Source of the DNA: Leptolyngbya sp. CCY15150
GTDB lineage: Bacteria > Cyanobacteriota > Cyanobacteriia > RECH01
NCBI RefSeq assembly: GCF_016888135.1
Contig: NZ_JACSWB010000302.1
Location: 1-61,982 of the forward strand
Direction of reading: 5' to 3'
Length of the DNA stretch: 61,982 bases
Shown: in pieces, positions 8,631 through 16,919 of the stretch
Position numbering within the stretch: position 1 is the stretch's first letter
Layout of the letters: each line of letters opens with the position of its first letter
Notes under the pieces: model-generated
The model's input: only the letters and a program-made list of their open reading frames with translations
The model's database searches: none
What the model was told of the DNA's origin: nothing
Made by a program: the position numbers and the translations under genes

Positions 8631-9329
8631 CTACACCAACATGCGATCGAGGGCATCAATATCGGGAATGCAGAGCACATCGCGATCGCGCTTGATTAAC
8701 TCTTTTCGTTCTAGCTTATTGAGCACGCGGGTCACCGTTTCGCGGGCCAGGCCGCTCAGGCTACTCAGCTCACGATGGGGCAGGTTGGGAATTTCTGTTC
8801 CCTGCTCGCTGACCGTCCCTTGTCCATCGGCTAAAAATAGTAAGATATCGGCTACCCGCGCGACGCTATCCGCCTCCCGCAGCCGCAGCCGCCGGTTCAC
8901 CTGACGTAGGCGGCGAGCCATCAGCTTCGCCAAATGAATGCCAGCTTGGGGTTCGGAGCTAATCAGCTTCACAAAATCTTGGGCAGGCATATTGCCAATC
9001 ACCGTTTCCGCCAAGGTCAAGACATCCGTGGAGCGCGGCACTTCATCAAGGGGAGCCATTTCCCCAAACAGCTCTCCCTTGCCCAGAATATTCAGCGTAA
9101 TCTCCCGCCCGTCCAAATTGTAGGTGCGGATCTTGACCCACCCATCCAAAATGAAATAGACCGAACTACCCCAGTCATTTTCTAGCAAAATCACCTGTCC
9201 GGCAGGATGAGCCCGCACCACGACTTGGTTCGTCGCTTGATTAACAGACTCTTCTGGCAGCCCCTGAAAGAAGGGAGCCTGACGAATAATGGAATTATCT
9301 AAATCACGAGAACGAAACCGATCACGCAT
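8631..9329 (-). CDS. Crp/Fnr-family transcriptional regulator
   Basis: This is a dimeric DNA-binding regulator with an N-terminal cyclic-nucleotide-binding-type beta-barrel (about 20-135: VILLENDWGSSVYFILDGWVKI, GELFGEMAPLDEVPRS in shortened form) and a C-terminal winged helix (LSSLSGLARETVTRVLNKLE recognition region). The ORF can extend to 9383, but the ATG at 9329 (MRDRFRSRD) begins where family members do and gives 232 aa. The ligand cannot be told. The barrel retains the G-E-x-x-P/L-x(4)-R-S phosphate-cassette pattern, so cyclic nucleotide binding is possible. A zinc-ribbon gene follows in the same unit. Confidence 0.9.
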   Translation of the reverse strand: MRDRFRSRDLDNSIIRQAPFFQGLPEESVNQATNQVVVRAHPAGQVILLENDWGSSVYFILDGWVKIRTYNLDGREITLNILGKGELFGEMAPLDEVPRSTDVLTLAETVIGNMPAQDFVKLISSEPQAGIHLAKLMARRLRQVNRRLRLREADSVARVADILLFLADGQGTVSEQGTEIPNLPHRELSSLSGLARETVTRVLNKLERKELIKRDRDVLCIPDIDALDRMLV

Positions 9330-9772
9330 GGAATCATAAAGTAATGAACTATAAGAGCAAATGAACGAGTGTCTTCTATACAAGTGGGGTCGTCCCGTTA
9401 GACACTACTTATACCGATACCCTGTTCATGGTTCAACCTACTGAAGGATCGCTTAAGCAATGTTGCGTCAATAACGTTCACAGTGATAGGCGTTAGCGAT
9501 GTTCACACTGAGGGTGGCTTAATGGCAGCGCAAGGATGCCCTAACGTCATCCAGTCTATCCGTTCTAGATACGAAAGACACGCTACCTAAGACATCGTCT
9601 TTCCTGCTACCAGGATCCCATGGCTTCCTATCCAAGGTTACATCGGGTTTACCCCAAGATCGATGGAGCAGATTTGTATCCCTAGTATCCTAGCGTTGTC
9701 AGGGACGTTGTGGTTCAGGTCGTTAAGATTGTCTTGAAAATTCCATAGGATGGGCAACTCGTCTCCAGCCGT
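9330..9772. other. Gene-free stretch containing the Crp/Fnr gene promoter
   Basis: No credible gene is seen. The part next to 9329 is AT-rich and presumably holds the promoter of the leftward Crp/Fnr gene. The block GTTCATGG...GTTCACAG...GTTCACACT (about 9424-9510) has several GTTCA repeats that could be a binding region. No clear Crp-type TGTGA-N6-TCACA palindrome was found. Confidence 0.3.
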
Positions 9773-10288
9773 TTACTCATTTAGGCTAGGTGTAAATAGA
9801 ATATCATTCACGACAAACGGAGCGTCAGACATCAGTGCGACTTGGTGCATATTGGGCCCGATCGCATCGAGGGTTAGGCAGGGCAAGGGGAGGGTTAAGT
9901 CGCGATGCTGGTGCAGCGATCGCTTGCCGTGAACCGCGTGGCGGGCAATCACCTTACCTTGATCATCAAGGGCTACTAGGCTAATTTGGCGCAGGCCAAT
10001 CACCGAGGCGCTGATGTGCAGCACGCTAGGAGCAAATCGCAGGATGAGTGAGGTGTGCCCTGCGGTGGGCATGAGCACCAAGGGGTGAGCGTAGTGGGAA
10101 AAGGCGGGGTTGGTGGGAGACAGGGCGATCGCCTGTTCAAACTGAATGCCATGGTCTCGATACTGATCGTGAACACGCTCAAAGGGGCTCAGCGTATTGA
10201 ACGATAGGTGTACCGTTGCTTTTGCGGTTTTTGTCGTTTTGGTTGTAGACATGGCCGGATGCACGAGTGAAGATTTTCGAGGATTCAT
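9773..10288 (-). CDS. Hypothetical protein, probably beta-rich (about 171 aa)
   Basis: No family is recognised. The sequence alternates short hydrophobic strands (LILRFAPSVLHISASVIGL, HQVALMSDAPFVVNDILFT in shortened form), which suggests a beta-sandwich. The first 25 residues are a Thr/Lys-rich tail with no signal peptide. ATGs at 10288 and 10252 are both possible starts, and a TTG at 10303 is less likely. It is transcribed divergently from the hydroxyisourate hydrolase with 393 bp between them. Confidence 0.5.
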   Translation of the reverse strand: MNPRKSSLVHPAMSTTKTTKTAKATVHLSFNTLSPFERVHDQYRDHGIQFEQAIALSPTNPAFSHYAHPLVLMPTAGHTSLILRFAPSVLHISASVIGLRQISLVALDDQGKVIARHAVHGKRSLHQHRDLTLPLPCLTLDAIGPNMHQVALMSDAPFVVNDILFTPSLNE

Positions 10289-10681
10289 GACGTTCTGTGA
10301 CAATGATGTCGAGATAGATGGTAGGGAGATGTGGGTGGCGATCGCGTAGGTTCTCCTCTCTAGGGATATCTACGGATTGATACTCAGGTCTACACCTTAG
10401 GATTTCGTAGTTTCCGGCATAGCCCCTTGGACCTGTGGCACTTTGTCAGGTGGTTGTCCGGATGGAGCTATGCGGCAGGGTGAAGTCTTGGGTGGCGATC
10501 GCCGCCATGGTTCTCCAGACAGTGACCCTTAAGGATCCTGGGCGTTGTCAGCCATAAAATCCAGCCCTGGCCACCGCGTGACGTCATGTGCCAGTCTGCC
10601 GAGTTGTCTAGGGCAAGGGCGATCGCTTTTAAAGGGTTCGCGGTATGGTTGAGGTCAGATTTTAGTGCAAGCAATTTCACC
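10289..10681. other. Divergent intergenic region with two HIP1 sites
   Basis: This stretch separates the leftward hypothetical from the rightward uraH and should hold both promoters. HIP1-type sites lie near 10337 and 10619. CGTGACGTCATG at about 10577-10588 contains the palindrome TGACGTCA, a possible regulator site. No gene is supported here. Confidence 0.3.
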
Positions 10682-11041
10682 ATGACCGGATACCTGACCA
10701 CCCATGTTCTTGATACGGCCCACGGATGCCCAGCAGTGGGGGTAGCGATCGCCCTTTGGAGCATTTCAGACGAAGGAGACCATCTATTACTCGCCCAGGT
10801 CACCACCAATGAGGACGGCCGCACCGATGCACCGTTATTGACCGACAGCGGTTTTAAGGTGGGTACCTATGAGCTAGTCTTTTCCGTGGGCAGCTATTTT
10901 GCGCAGTTCAACCAAGCAGCTCCCAATCCACCGTTCTTGGATGAGATTCCCCTGCGCTTCAGTGTGGCGAATTCCGCTGCCCACTATCATGTGCCATTGC
11001 TGGTCTCCCCCTGGTCCTATAGCACCTATCGCGGTAGCTAG
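10682..11041 (+). CDS. uraH: 5-hydroxyisourate hydrolase (transthyretin-like)
   Basis: It hydrolyses 5-hydroxyisourate to OHCU in urate breakdown. The 119-aa chain shows the transthyretin-fold family marks: N-terminal LTTHVLDTAHGCPA, with the catalytic His in T-H-V-L-D; the NEDGRTD segment with catalytic Arg; H-Y-H-V-P-L-L in the third active-site strand; and the diagnostic C-terminal YRGS. The ORF can open at 10586, but the ATG at 10682 (MTGYLTTHV) matches the family start exactly. No other urate-pathway gene is within the window. Confidence 0.93.
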   Translation: MTGYLTTHVLDTAHGCPAVGVAIALWSISDEGDHLLLAQVTTNEDGRTDAPLLTDSGFKVGTYELVFSVGSYFAQFNQAAPNPPFLDEIPLRFSVANSAAHYHVPLLVSPWSYSTYRGS

Positions 11042-11181
11042 TACTCTGAGACGGAAGTAACCCGCCTAGTTGCTAAGGCAGAAACCCTTGTGTGTCCTGG
11101 AATTCCTTTTCGTTTTTCTGTCTTCGTTTTTCTGTCTTGCGGTACTAGCTGGGCATATGTAGCGATGCCCATTTAAAACAC

Positions 11182-11209
11182 GAGAGGCGCAGCCTGGGCT
11201 GCGCCTCTC
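11182..11209. terminator. Bidirectional terminator hairpin
   Basis: GAGAGGCGCAGC is exactly complemented by GCTGCGCCTCTC, giving a 12-bp GC-rich stem with a CTGG loop. Leftward, the stem is followed by GTGTTTTAAAT, a usable U-tract. Rightward the tract is weak. It lies between the convergent genes uraH and the 11277-11651 gene and probably serves both. Confidence 0.7.
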
Positions 11210-11276
11210 TTCGGTATGCTACCGGTACTACTGGAACTATCCATAGTGGATTCTAAATGGCCTCAATTCGATAGGG

Positions 11277-11651
11277 TTATGCAAAGGGGGAGGCGATCGC
11301 CATCCGTTTGCGGGTGAACCAGTTGCCCGACGAGGGTTGAACGGGTTTGTCTGTATCCGACGACTGCGATGGATCTGCACCGGGCTGGGCGGCAAACACC
11401 AGCATCGAGTCGCTAGGACGCACAACCATTTCTTGCCGAGCAAGAGCATCGCGCCATTGCCGTCCCTTTTTCCATGCACGCAGCTTGGTTACCGTCCAGC
11501 GGGGATTTACCGTATATCCAGCAAACCCGGCTCGCAGAGCGGCGTGGTTGGCGGCGGGAATGGAGGTGCGAACGTACACACCGGGTGTCAGTTCAACCAC
11601 CGTGAAGTTAGACTGGGTCGAGACGTTAGACGCCGAGATAGTGTGAGACAT
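11277..11651 (-). CDS. Conserved-looking hypothetical protein (124 aa)
   Basis: Function is unknown. The middle has a compact, conserved-looking core, VNPRWTVTKLRAWKKGRQWR and VRPSDSMLVF, rich in basic and aromatic residues. The N- and C-terminal tails are Ser/Thr/Pro-rich and probably disordered. There is no signal peptide or membrane helix. The ATG at 11651 (MSHTIS) is preferred over 11660 because AAGGAGTGAAG lies just upstream as a Shine-Dalgarno. Confidence 0.6.
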   Translation of the reverse strand: MSHTISASNVSTQSNFTVVELTPGVYVRTSIPAANHAALRAGFAGYTVNPRWTVTKLRAWKKGRQWRDALARQEMVVRPSDSMLVFAAQPGADPSQSSDTDKPVQPSSGNWFTRKRMAIASPFA

Positions 11652-11845
11652 GGACTTCACTCCTTCTCTATTCAGTTGACTAGGTACTTCTATCGACCAT
11701 CATACCCCTGTATTACAAATTATTGCACTGCGCAATATGGCGGAACTGGGACGTAAACCTTGCGGGTGTTAGGATACGGATGGTCTACTAGAGTCTTCAC
11801 TCAGTCTCGTCCCCGTTCAGGATAGTGTTCAGGATAGGTGAAAGC

Positions 11846-12640
11846 GTGTTAGGCAATCTTCGCCACTATGCCAGAATTTTGCAGCGGTTTTGGGGGGCAG
11901 CGATCGCGGTTGAGCTAGAGTATCGAGTCAATGTTGCGATCGCCACCCTCAGCAGCCTGCTGGGAATGAGCGGCAGCCTATTTGGCCTGTTTTTGTTTTA
12001 CCAGCAAGACTATACCTTCGAGGGCTGGAGCTGGGACGAGGCGCTGATTGTGCTGGGGATGTTCACCCTATTTCAAGGATTTTCCGCCACCCTCCTGGCC
12101 CCCAACCTCAACAAAATTGTCACCCATGTGCAAAACGGCACCCTCGATTTTATTTTGATCAAGCCCGTCAGTGCCCAATTCTGGCTATCGCTCCACACCA
12201 TTTCCCCCTGGGGACTACCCGATGCCCTCTTTGGGATGATCATCATCGGTTATGCGGGGCAGCGCTTGGGACTTGCACCGCTGGATTACTTGCGGGGGTT
12301 GCCAGCGATCGCCTTTGGGTTTCTCAGCCTCTATAGTCTCTGGTTTATTTTGGGAGCCACCAGCATCTGGTTCGTCAAAATCTATAACGTCACCGAAGTC
12401 CTGCGGGGGCTCATTGAATCAGGCCGCTTTCCCATCGTCGCCTACCCCACCGCCTATCGCTTCTTCTTCACCTTTATTATTCCCGTGGCTTTTCTCACCA
12501 CCGTCCCCGCCCAGATGATCCTCAACCGAGCAACGAGCTGGTGGGTTCTGGGCTCAGCGCTGCTGTCCATGGGACTCTTCTGGATCTCCCATCGCTTCTG
12601 GCGTTTTGCCCTGCGGTTTTACACCAGCGCTTCTAGTTAG
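11846..12640 (+). CDS. ABC-2 type transporter permease (DUF990-like)
   Basis: This is an integral membrane subunit of an exporter. About six hydrophobic segments lie in roughly 264 residues. The motif NGTLDFILIKPVSAQFWLS is typical of the ABC-2 family members found in paired-permease exporters of the daunorubicin type. Such systems normally have two permeases and one ATPase, and none is adjacent, so partners must be encoded elsewhere. The ORF opens with GTG at 11825. A second GTG at 11846 places the start nearer the first amphipathic helix. Neither has a convincing ribosome site. Confidence 0.82.
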   Translation: MLGNLRHYARILQRFWGAAIAVELEYRVNVAIATLSSLLGMSGSLFGLFLFYQQDYTFEGWSWDEALIVLGMFTLFQGFSATLLAPNLNKIVTHVQNGTLDFILIKPVSAQFWLSLHTISPWGLPDALFGMIIIGYAGQRLGLAPLDYLRGLPAIAFGFLSLYSLWFILGATSIWFVKIYNVTEVLRGLIESGRFPIVAYPTAYRFFFTFIIPVAFLTTVPAQMILNRATSWWVLGSALLSMGLFWISHRFWRFALRFYTSASS

Positions 12641-12667
12641 TCGCGCAGGCAATCAGTTGCACAGGGA

Positions 12668-13834
12668 TCAGTCATGCTGTTCAACGCTATAGGAAAAGCG
12701 GGTTAGGGACGCGATCGCATCCACTACTCGCTGCACTTGTGCTTGCTCCAGACCTGGATAGAGCGGCAGAGAGAGGACTTCTTGGCACAGCAGTTCCGTA
12801 TGGGCAAACGATTCAGGCGGATAGCCCAAATATTTGAACGCCGGCTGGAGGTAGGCCGGAACCGGGTAGTGAACCAACGTCTGAATGCCCTGAGCCGCCA
12901 ATTCCATCTGCATAGAAGCACGGTCTAGAGGACAGGATTGAGTAATCCGCACAACATAGGACTGGTAGGCATGCCCCGCCCCACATTGATTTTCCAAGGG
13001 CAAAATCCCTTGATCCAACAAAGGGACAAGCAGTTGGTCGTAGAACTGGGCTAGGTGCTGGCGTTCGTTCGTCCAAGCCGGTAAATAGGGCAGCTTGACC
13101 CCCAGAACAGCCGCCTGCAGAGTATCAAGACGGCTTTGGGCTCCAATATCCGTGTGGTAGTGTTTGCGGGGTGCGCCACAGTTACGGAGCGATCGCACCG
13201 TCTGAGCCACGATCCCTTCCCGCGTCACCACCATCGCTGCATCGCCGAGGGCCGATAGATTGCGAGTGGGATGGAAGCTAAACGATGCTGCCATGCCCAC
13301 CGAACCAGCCCGATAGCCATCTCGTTCAGCAAACGGAGCCTGGCTAGCATCTTCAAAAATCATCACATCATAGGTGCTGGCCAAACTCAAAAGCTGCACC
13401 GGCGACACCATCTGTCCATAGAGGTGAACGGGAATAATGGCGCGGGTTTTGGGCGTAATCAGCTTTTCGGCTGCCACCAAATCCATCAGGCCGGTTTCAA
13501 GATGACAATCGACGAGAACCGGCGTTGCCCCCGATCGCACCACGCCCAAGAGGGTAGCGATCGGGAGATGAGCGGGTAGCAGCACTTCATCACCAGCGCC
13601 AATCCCACAGCCATGCAGCCCTAGGGTAATGGCATCACTTTCTGACCCCACGCCGATGCCATAGTCCACACCACAGGCTGTGGCAAAGGCCATCTCAAAC
13701 TCATTCACGGCTTGTCCCAGAACATAGTCTCCGCTGAGCATCACCTCCTGCATCGCCGCTTGGAGTTTTTCCTGCAATGGCTGATGTTGATGCTCAAGAT
13801 CGAGCATCAGAATTCGGTTGAGATGGGTAGTCAT
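12668..13834 (-). CDS. DegT/DnrJ/EryC1/StrS-fold protein lacking the PLP lysine
   Basis: The 388-aa chain is a full-length fold-type I sugar aminotransferase relative, with the GVGSESDAI phosphate loop, the FEDASQAP segment and the C-terminal HYPVPAYLQPAF motif. In catalytic members the PLP Schiff-base lysine lies in F-Y-P-T-K-N-L-G-A. Here the segment reads FSFHPTRNLSALGD, so residue 191 is Arg (codon CGC). The neighbouring Q-A-H is Q-A-P. A normal aminotransferase reaction is not expected. It could be a pseudo-enzyme, a regulator or a structural partner in nucleotide-sugar metabolism. No sugar-biosynthesis neighbours are seen. The family is certain and the function is not. Confidence 0.85.
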   Translation of the reverse strand: MTTHLNRILMLDLEHQHQPLQEKLQAAMQEVMLSGDYVLGQAVNEFEMAFATACGVDYGIGVGSESDAITLGLHGCGIGAGDEVLLPAHLPIATLLGVVRSGATPVLVDCHLETGLMDLVAAEKLITPKTRAIIPVHLYGQMVSPVQLLSLASTYDVMIFEDASQAPFAERDGYRAGSVGMAASFSFHPTRNLSALGDAAMVVTREGIVAQTVRSLRNCGAPRKHYHTDIGAQSRLDTLQAAVLGVKLPYLPAWTNERQHLAQFYDQLLVPLLDQGILPLENQCGAGHAYQSYVVRITQSCPLDRASMQMELAAQGIQTLVHYPVPAYLQPAFKYLGYPPESFAHTELLCQEVLSLPLYPGLEQAQVQRVVDAIASLTRFSYSVEQHD

Positions 13835-14513
13835 AGGGGTGAAAAAGTCTGTCAGTGAAGAGCTCGATGGTCAAGGGAAAATGCAGCCAAGCATCTAAAC
13901 AATGGGTATGGGGGGACATTGCGGTTGATCCTCATCTGGGCTGAGGGAGCTAGAGGATCTTAAGGGGGCAGTGGGACAGGGAAAACCTAAAGGAAAGGTC
14001 ATCCGCCGCCTGCTAGTTCTACAGTAACGCGATCGCCTGGGTCGTGTTGTTGAAGACAAGGCGGCCCTGATGGTCTAGTGATGTGTCTGGGATGGAGCTA
14101 GATGGCCGAGGGGCCATCCGCAGGATAGATGCGATCAGGTTACCCAATCTCCCGGCAATTCTAAGCAGGGCTTGAGATGGGGTTAACAATGTCAGGGTTA
14201 CGTTTGACCCAGAGAGCTGATTGACTGACCCATCTTTTTGCCTAGGCTAGGTTGAGCAACGTCAAACCCAGGATCAGCTTAGATTCCCTGGGGTTACGCT
14301 GATGCCAACCCAAGCTACAAGAGAATCAAGATCGCAGGAGTTTTGTCCATCAGCCTAGAGAGACGTGAGGGGCGATCGCTCTCTAGAGCCTATAAATTCA
14401 ATGACATGAGTTGGACGCTAGACATTCCTCGATGCATCATACCCAGCGTCAGACAAGACTTGCTGGCATAGCATGATTTCATCGAACGTCTATCTCGTTA
14501 ATGGGTCACTTAT
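13835..14513. other. Gene-free 680-bp stretch upstream of the DegT-like gene
   Basis: No plausible gene is seen on either strand. A perfect small hairpin GATGGCC-GAGG-GGCCATC lies at 14101-14118, and HIP1-type sites lie near 14029 and 14372. The left end should carry the DegT-like promoter. A small RNA is possible in the low-coding 14160-14350 segment, but no known family was recognised. Confidence 0.3.
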
Positions 14514-14594
14514 GCGGATGAAAGGACTTGAACCTTCACTTCTTGCGAAACTAGAACCTAAATCTAGCGCGTCTACCAATTCCGCCACATCCGC
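14514..14594 (-). tRNA. tRNA-Leu (anticodon UAG)
   Basis: The minus strand folds as a class II tRNA. The acceptor stem is GCGGATG/CATCCGC, the D-arm contains GGTAGACGC, and the anticodon stem CTAGA/TCTAG encloses loop TTTAGGT with anticodon TAG. A long variable arm (TTTCGCAAGAAGTG) and the T-arm GGTTCAAGTCC follow. It is 81 nt and does not encode CCA. There is no group I intron, which in cyanobacteria occurs in tRNA-Leu(UAA), not UAG. Confidence 0.96.
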
Positions 14595-14804
14595 GTATTG
14601 CTTTCCTATCCTAGCAAAGGTCGGGGAAAATAGCGCAACTTTTTTTGAGAAATCGCTGGAAACGAGAACCCTTGCTTTAGGTGTAAACTGCGACGCCCTT
14701 CCGAAGAGCGATCGCTCCATTTGGGCAAGGTCGCCATCTCTGGGGGTGCGGAAGCTGGAGGAATAGGAGACAATAGGCGGAGCACATTCAAGTGACAAGG
14801 TATC

Positions 14805-16130
14805 GTGGCAAAAGTCGTTCTAGAGAACGTGTACAAAAGTTTCTCCCACCGGACGGGGCAGGCCGGAACGCGCCCGCCTGGCGGGGCAATGGTGAGCGAT
14901 GGAGCTGTTCCCGTTGCGGCGATCGCTGACCCGGTGGAGGAGTCGGCAGACGGACGGCAAAGCCATGTATCGGTGCTGCGCCGGATTCAGCTCACGGTTC
15001 ATGATGGCGAGTTTATGGTGCTGGTGGGGCCATCGGGCTGCGGCAAAAGTACGCTGCTGCGGTTAATTGCGGGGCTCGAAACCCTCACCGGCGGCAATAT
15101 CTGGGTGGGCGATCGCTTGGTCAATGAGCTCCCACCCAAGGCGCGGGATATTGCCATGGTGTTTCAAAACTATGCCCTCTATCCCCACTTGACGGTCTAC
15201 AACAATTTGGCCTTTGGCTTGCGGCGCACGGCCCATTCGTTGATTGATCCCCAAAAGACGGACAATGAGCGATCGCTTCCCCCTTGGCTAGAAAAGGGAT
15301 TGGTGGCTGCAACCCGTCCCCTACCGCGATTACTGCGCTACTGGTCGCCCACGGAGCGGGCTATTGATCAACGGGTGCTGACGGTGGCGGAAATGCTGCA
15401 GATCCAGCAGTTGCTCGATCGCTTGCCGAAGCAGCTCTCCGGTGGGCAAAAGCAGCGGGTAGCCCTGGGGCGAGCCATGGCGCGTAATCCGTCGGTGTTT
15501 TTGATGGATGAACCGCTCTCTAACTTAGACGCCAAGTTGCGAATTGAGACGCGATCGCAAATTGTGAACCTCCAGCGGCGGCTGGGCATCACCACCATTT
15601 ACGTGACCCACGATCAAACTGAAGCCATGACCATGGGCGATCGCATTGCCGTGATGAACGCGGGGCAAATTCAGCAACTGGCCGCGCCGCTGACGTTGTA
15701 CAACCATCCCGTCAATCGCTTTGTCGCGGAGTTTATCGGCACCCTACCCATGAACTTTTTGACCGTGGCCGTGACCGCACCGCTGCTGATCACCCACAAT
15801 CACTTTCGCCTGACCATCCCCGGTACCTGGGAAGATGCCCTGGGCCGCTATGATGGGCGATCGCTGCTCTTGGGGATTCGTCCTGAACACTTGAGTGTGA
15901 GCGTCCCGGCACCCAAAAATCTGCCGGTGACGGTGGAACGGGTGGAGGCGTTGGGGAGTGAAACCTACTTATCAGTACGTCTGGGGCACGGCACGGTCAG
16001 CGATCGCATCACCCTACAAGCCCGCATCGAGCCGGATCGGCCGGTGTCGATTGGTGAAGAACTTTGGCTGGCAATCGCAGCGGATAAGCTACATCTATTT
16101 GACCCCGATACTGAGAATGCGATCGCCTAA
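14805..16130 (+). CDS. ABC transporter ATP-binding protein, MalK/UgpC-like, with two insertions
   Basis: It is the ATPase of a sugar or glycerol-phosphate-type importer, on the cytoplasmic face of the membrane. It has Walker A GPSGCGKST (about 75-83), Q-loop FQNYALYPHLT (about 120-130), signature LSGGQKQRV (211-219), Walker B VFLMDEPLSNLDAK and a C-terminal TOBE-type regulatory domain (about 315-435). At 441 aa it is longer than typical (about 370). Residues about 14-56 (Gly/Pro/Ala-rich, HIP1-coded) and about 141-188 (between Q-loop and signature) are extra. The start is a GTG. No permease or binding-protein genes are nearby, as is common for MalK-type ATPases serving several importers. Confidence 0.9.
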   Translation: MAKVVLENVYKSFSHRTGQAGTRPPGGAMVSDGAVPVAAIADPVEESADGRQSHVSVLRRIQLTVHDGEFMVLVGPSGCGKSTLLRLIAGLETLTGGNIWVGDRLVNELPPKARDIAMVFQNYALYPHLTVYNNLAFGLRRTAHSLIDPQKTDNERSLPPWLEKGLVAATRPLPRLLRYWSPTERAIDQRVLTVAEMLQIQQLLDRLPKQLSGGQKQRVALGRAMARNPSVFLMDEPLSNLDAKLRIETRSQIVNLQRRLGITTIYVTHDQTEAMTMGDRIAVMNAGQIQQLAAPLTLYNHPVNRFVAEFIGTLPMNFLTVAVTAPLLITHNHFRLTIPGTWEDALGRYDGRSLLLGIRPEHLSVSVPAPKNLPVTVERVEALGSETYLSVRLGHGTVSDRITLQARIEPDRPVSIGEELWLAIAADKLHLFDPDTENAIA

Positions 16131-16166
16131 CCTATCTAGACGCCTAACCTATCTGGACAACTGGGA

Positions 16167-16919
16167 TCAGTTACTACAGTCTGCACTCAGGCACACCAAG
16201 AGAATCGACTCTAGAACGGCATCATCGCGAAATGCTTGGGTTTCATGATAGGAACCGCTGGTTTCAGGATAGATACCAGCGGTTTGGGCACCGTAGCTAC
16301 CGGTGCCAAACAGGATGTTATTAGCTGGAAAATTGGCAAACCGCACGTATTCCCGCCCTTCGTTTTCCAGGTTGTAGGCTAAGGTAGCATCGCCGTACAT
16401 AGCTTCCGCTTGGGTAATGGCGCTGCCGACGCCAATGCCCTCCTGGGTTTGGTAGGCTGGGTTTTCAGTTTTCAGCCCCTGAATCACGTCCGCATCGGTG
16501 AAGGGCGCGCCGCTGAGGTGGAGAATATAGTACTGAATCTCGCCTGCCTGGGTGAGAGCGATCGCATCAAAATCCACCATGACATTGGCAACTGGCGTTA
16601 GCTCTTGATCCGCTGTTAGGGTCTCTCGAAACTCGGCCAGGGTCATGCCCAACTGAGCGGTACCGATCCCTGATTCAGAAATTAATGGGCTTGATTCTGA
16701 AACTGCAGGTGCTGGACTAGGTTCAGCCGTGGGGCTGTCATCACTGGGCATCTCCGGCTCATCCAGCGGGGCGTTATCCATCAGGGGTTCGCTCGGCGTT
16801 CCGCTCTCCACCGCAACCGATTCGGTGCTGGAACGGGTGGGCGAGCTGCAGGCCGTGCCCATGAGGATGCTGATCACCACAAGGGGCGTGACGAGATAAA
16901 AACGAATGACGGTCATCAT
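16167..16919 (-). CDS. Secreted lipoprotein of unknown function (250 aa)
   Basis: The N-terminal signal peptide ends in a lipobox LMGTAC (Cys at about 24), so the protein is predicted to be lipid-anchored. A Ser/Pro/Glu-rich linker (about 28-80) leads to a folded domain of about 165 residues. It contains ISESGIGTAQLGMTLAEFR and a late Cys pair (LLVCLSADC). 'GxxxLGMTxxEF' is a pattern shared by several periplasmic lipoprotein domains. Its ATG overlaps the rsmI stop by 4 bp (ATGA), so the two are translationally coupled. Confidence 0.75.
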   Translation of the reverse strand: MMTVIRFYLVTPLVVISILMGTACSSPTRSSTESVAVESGTPSEPLMDNAPLDEPEMPSDDSPTAEPSPAPAVSESSPLISESGIGTAQLGMTLAEFRETLTADQELTPVANVMVDFDAIALTQAGEIQYYILHLSGAPFTDADVIQGLKTENPAYQTQEGIGVGSAITQAEAMYGDATLAYNLENEGREYVRFANFPANNILFGTGSYGAQTAGIYPETSGSYHETQAFRDDAVLESILLVCLSADCSN

